Assembly: GCA_024305745.1 (NCBI GenBank)
Contig: JAHRBS010000007.1
Span: 682,001-746,000, forward strand
Reading direction: 5' to 3'
DNA length: 64,000 nt
DNA from: Polyporus tsugae
Taxonomy: Eukaryota > Basidiomycota > Agaricomycetes > Polyporales > Polyporaceae
In this document: positions 60,763 to 64,000 of the stretch, in pieces
Layout: each line of letters opens with the position of its first letter
Position numbering within the stretch: position 1 is the stretch's first letter
Made by a program: the position numbers and the translations under genes
The notes under the pieces: model-generated
Database searches by the model: none
Seen by the model: only the letters and a program-made list of their open reading frames with translations
What the model was told of the DNA's origin: nothing

Positions 60763-62781
60763 TCAAACGTCGAGCGGCTCGGGGTCGATGTCCATGCTCG
60801 CATCGTCCGCCGGCGGCGTCCCATCCGTATCCCGGTCTTCCTTATCCTCGTCCTTCTCGGCCGCTGCTGCAGCCGCCGCCTTAGCACCCCTCCCGCGACC
60901 CCGTCCCCTTCCTCGGCCTCGTCCTCGGCCTCTCGGGCGAGGAGGGCTCGGCTCCTCCGAGCTGGAGGAATCTTCGTCCCCGTTAGTCGACTCTGGCGCG
61001 GCAGCGGCCGTACTTGGCCGACCACGACCACGACCGCGCCCCCGCCGTCCTCCACGGGCCCTCCTACCGCTCGTAGCGTGACGCCCACGCCCTGAGGTTG
61101 AGACGGATGCGGAAGGAGGCGGGGAGTCCTCTGGTTCCGTCGCCACGCCGTCGTTGTCCTTGTCGCCGTCAAAGAACTCGTTTCGCACGACCGAGCGGTC
61201 CTCGCGGCCCTCGCCCGCGCGCCCCGTGCCCATCTCCTCGTCCTTCTCGTCGCGCGAGCGCTCCTCGTCCAAGAGCCACGCACCGACGTCGGGCGGGATC
61301 TCCTGCATCTGGACGCTCGGCGCGCCCTGGAGGTAGCGGAGCTTGTTGCGGACGGCGACGGTGATGCGCTGGAGGGACGACGCCGTGTTCTGGTTCTCGA
61401 CGCGGCCGGTGAGCGGCGGGTGGAGCTTCCACTTGGTCTCGCGGAAGAAGGAGTCGTAGATGGTGACGGGGAGCTCATCCGGGACGGACGCGCCGACGAG
61501 CACGGACGTCTCGTACGTCCAGCAGCGAGAGACGTTCTTGATCGTGTACCCCCCGCCGCCGACCACGAGTAGCGGCACGTTGAACTTGCGCACGAAGTTG
61601 ACGCACTCGCCGTGCGCGGCGATCGAGAGGTTGAAGGCGCCCAGGCGGTCGCAGCCGAGCGAGTCCGCGCCACATTGGAGGACGATGGCGGTCGGGCGGA
61701 AGGCTATGACAGTGTCGTCGATGACGGTCTTGAAGACGGTGAGGTACATGTCGTCGTCGATGCCGTCTTTGAGGGGGACATTGAGCGTGAAATGCTTCCC
61801 GAGTCCCGTACCGTTGTCGTCAAGCTTGCCGGTACCAGGGAAGAAATCGCCTGTATATTTGTGGAAAGAGACCGTCATAACACGGTCCGTGTGGTAGAAG
61901 GCGAACTCGACGCCGTCTCCGTGGTGGATATCGATGTCGATATATAGGACCCGTGGATGGTATCTACAGAATTCAAAGTGACAAACCATTGAGCCAGTCG
62001 GTTCCGATGAGTGACGCAAGAGGTTCCTACCGAAGCAGCTCAAGAATCGCGAGAACGATGTCGTTAACGTAACAGAAGCCGCTGGCTTCTGCCTTCTTCG
62101 CGTGGTGGAGACCGCCGCTCCAGTTGATGGCAATATCGGTAGTTCCAGCACAGAGCTTCCGCGCAGCAGCCAAAGAAGCCCCAGCGTACATTTTGCAGAA
62201 GTCGAACATGTCGGAGAATATCGGACAATCTTCGACGCAGTTGAATCTGTCAATCATGGACTTCATCTCGGATTGGTTGTGAGGGGTCACTCTGCTGAAG
62301 AGTTAGTTGCGGTTCGTGGCTACAGCTCCGAACATACTTTGACAGAAAGTCGATGTAATCATGCTCATGATATGCTTCGAGCTCCGCTTGCGTGGCAGGC
62401 CTTGGACAGTAGATATTGTGTATCTGTTTATCCAAGCCGTACCCCAACACGAGAGCATTCGTCAATGTAAGTCGATGTGGCTTCATTGGATGATGTTCCT
62501 GAGGTCAGAATAGTGTGGCTCAATTAGTAATTCGATGCTGATTGTCTTTTTCGTACCCCATAGTGCTGTGCGCCGACGCCTTTTGGATAGTAGTAGGACA
62601 CGATCGGACGAGAATGTGGCTGTAAATTAGCGAGGTCAGTAACAATGGAGTGGTTGAAATCATCGGCCAATCATACATTTACTCGTTCAGTTATAGGCTC
62701 TGCAATTCCATGAGGGCCTCTGTCGTCGAAATATGGCGAGGCGGAGAACGTAAGGGAGGTGGCTTGAGACGAGCGAACCAT
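60763..62781 (-). CDS. Class I histone deacetylase, Hos2/HDAC3-like
   Basis: Predicted 596 aa in five exons: 62781-62677, 62619-62557, 62498-62338, 62291-62031 and 61963-60763. Hos2-type deacetylases work in Set3C/SMRT-like complexes, removing acetyl groups from histone tails of active genes. The catalytic core is complete: [40 protein letters not shown] (active-site His pair), [12 protein letters not shown] (zinc ligands), [19 protein letters not shown] and [19 protein letters not shown]. The Hos2/HDAC3 match is closer than the Rpd3 one. After residue about 440 comes a 150-residue acidic tail broken by long glycine-arginine runs ([12 protein letters not shown] and a longer run at about 60890-60940). 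Exon 4 begins at a CAGCAG double acceptor. Confidence 0.93.
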
Positions 62782-63271
62782 GCCTAATGCTGCGCTGTCC
62801 CCGCAAGACTATTACTAATAGCAAAAGCAGGCTGTTCACAAAGCGTTCCTTTGACGGTTGTAGCCCTCAGGGGGGTGCTAACAGTGTAATGAAAGCCTTG
62901 TGAGAGTGGTTGTAGCGGTGATGCTCCCCTGTTGGTACTTTGTTAGTAACGGTGGTGAACTGTGTCGTAAAAATATAAAACCAATCTCTACTATTTATTC
63001 AGGTATTATATACTCACTTTTCACCCACTCTGAGTGGGAACGAATGATGGTTGTGGTTTCTGTGCGGTTGAGGGATATCGGGAGGAGTGTTGAATGCATG
63101 ACCGAGTTGGAAGTTTGGCGGGCCTTTGCGAGGCTGCTTAGGTAAGCTTCCGGTTTTGGATACCCCGCTTTTCACCCCCCAGCGTCCCCCTTCCGACTTC
63201 CTCCCCGTCCACCACGTCCTGCTCGCCATCTTCCACGTCGTTCTCGCCGTCTCTGTACTGGTCACCAAGAC
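62782..63271. promoter_or_regulatory. Divergent HDAC/PER1 promoter region
   Basis: About 490 bp between divergent start codons, with an AT-rich patch near 62970-63015. No gene is visible. Confidence 0.5.
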
Positions 63272-64000
63272 ATGAAAATTAATTGTGTCCCTCTTTATCT
63301 TTTCCTTGGTCTTACTCTGGTACCGGCGGCCTTATCGTCTTCTGGAGACCGAGCAGACGAATTCAGAAGTTGCGTCGCTGCATGTCAAACTCGAACATGC
63401 GAGAGTTCATCCCCACCGCCCCTGTCACTCGCCTTGCGACTCACTCGATGGACATGTGTTGACGATTGCAAGTATCAGTGTATGCATCTCATCACCGATC
63501 AAGCAATACAACACGGGAGGCCAGTCCAACAGTACTACGGGAAATGGCCGTTTTGGCGGTTTGCTGGCATGCAAGAGCCCGCCTCCGTCCTCTTCTCCGT
63601 TTTCAACTTCCTTGCACACTGGGGAGGCGCACGCAAAATTCAGGCCAGAGTTCCGGATGCCCATCCCATGAAGAAGTACTATACCATGTTCGCGTTCGTC
63701 AGCATGAACGCCTGGGTCTGGTCGTCAGTCTTCCACACGCGAGGTCGGCTCCTTTAGTTGGCTCTGGAGAACATAAGAACTAAAGGGCGATATCTGGTAT
63801 GTAGATCTACCCTTTACTGAGAAGCTGGATTACTTCTCCGCTGCACTCGCCATCCTCTACGCCCTCTACTACGTCGTCATTCGCCTGTTCCACATCTACC
63901 CCGTCGAGAGATACCGCCTGACCACCAGTTCGCCCTCTTCATCCCGGGCCAGTATCCACATGTTGTGGACATCGCTTTGCTCCCTCGCTTTCTTCGGGCA
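63272..64000 (+). CDS. PER1: PER1/PGAP3-like GPI-remodelling protein, 3' end missing
   Basis: The gene runs off the window. Exon 1 is 63272-63743, the intron is 63744-63804, and exon 2 starts at 63805 and continues. Per1/PGAP3 removes the sn-2 acyl chain of the GPI lipid in the ER or Golgi, a step in lipid remodelling. A signal peptide is clear (MKINCVPLYLFLGLTLVPAA). The luminal part carries paired cysteines: RSCVAACQTRTC, then CVDDCKYQCMH. The family core follows: YYGKWPFWRFAGMQEPASV, FSVFNFLAHW, then MNAWVWSSVFHTRDLPFTEK with the conserved Ser/His/Asp of the CREST superfamily, and LDYFSAALAILYALYYVVIR. The join at HTR/DLPF is in frame. Only the last membrane segments are missing. Confidence 0.92.

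Noticed and set aside
60651..61673. 340-codon Ser/Arg/Thr-rich minus-strand frame
   Set aside because: Alternative frame of the deacetylase last exon; biased composition only.

Overview
The window is nuclear DNA of a filamentous basidiomycete, most likely an agaricomycete mushroom and possibly a polypore. The genus cannot be fixed from the sequence alone. The evidence is dense genes split by many GT-AG introns of about 50-65 nt, FunK1-type kinases, a basidiomycete-style HET protein, two cerato-platanins, a P2-type Na/K-like ATPase and the usual fungal housekeeping set. I saw no bacterial operons, rRNA, tRNA or CRISPR. Exon joins were worked out by eye from splice signals, reading frame and protein-family knowledge. 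Single joins may be off by a base or two.

Layout. From 1 to 2.7 kb there is no intact gene, only one doubtful broken frame and a Helitron-like terminus. From 2.7 to 7.8 kb lies a housekeeping block: COX17 (+), an Ariadne-type RBR ubiquitin ligase (-) and the polyadenylation factor PFS2 (+). From 8.4 to 21.3 kb the region is accessory: a HET-domain gene whose splice junction breaks the frame, a cerato-platanin (-), a second copy of the Helitron-like terminus in inverted orientation, an F-box relic, two FunK1 kinases (+) and two inverted-repeat elements. From 21.7 to 24.9 kb are ALG2 and an unrecognised gene. A 2.7 kb gene-free stretch follows. From 27.7 to 36.7 kb are an OPT oligopeptide transporter, a second cerato-platanin (-), a cytochrome P450, and a truncated FunK1-like paralog overlapped by an antisense gene remnant.

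From 36.9 to 49.1 kb are a large P-type ATPase (-), a small single-pass membrane protein (-) and an HMG-box transcription factor (-). Long gene-poor gaps of 3.7-3.8 kb lie upstream of the ATPase and upstream of the HMG gene. From 52.9 kb to the end is a tightly packed housekeeping block with shared promoters: MCP1 (-)/RPA34 (+), ADA3 (-)/SLC41-type Mg transporter (+), and a Hos2/HDAC3-like deacetylase (-)/PER1 (+). PER1 runs off the window end.

Functional themes. Core genes cover copper delivery to cytochrome oxidase, mRNA 3'-end formation, N-glycan and GPI-anchor assembly, Pol I transcription and histone acetylation or deacetylation. Accessory genes (HET, FunK1 x3, F-box relic, cerato-platanins, P450, OPT) fit a recognition, secretion and nutrition neighbourhood with decaying copies and transposon scars. 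I found no convincing new multi-gene system. The best leads are the two shared Helitron-like termini, a 469-bp MITE with TA flanks, the frame-breaking HET intron and the FunK1 fragment/antisense chimera.
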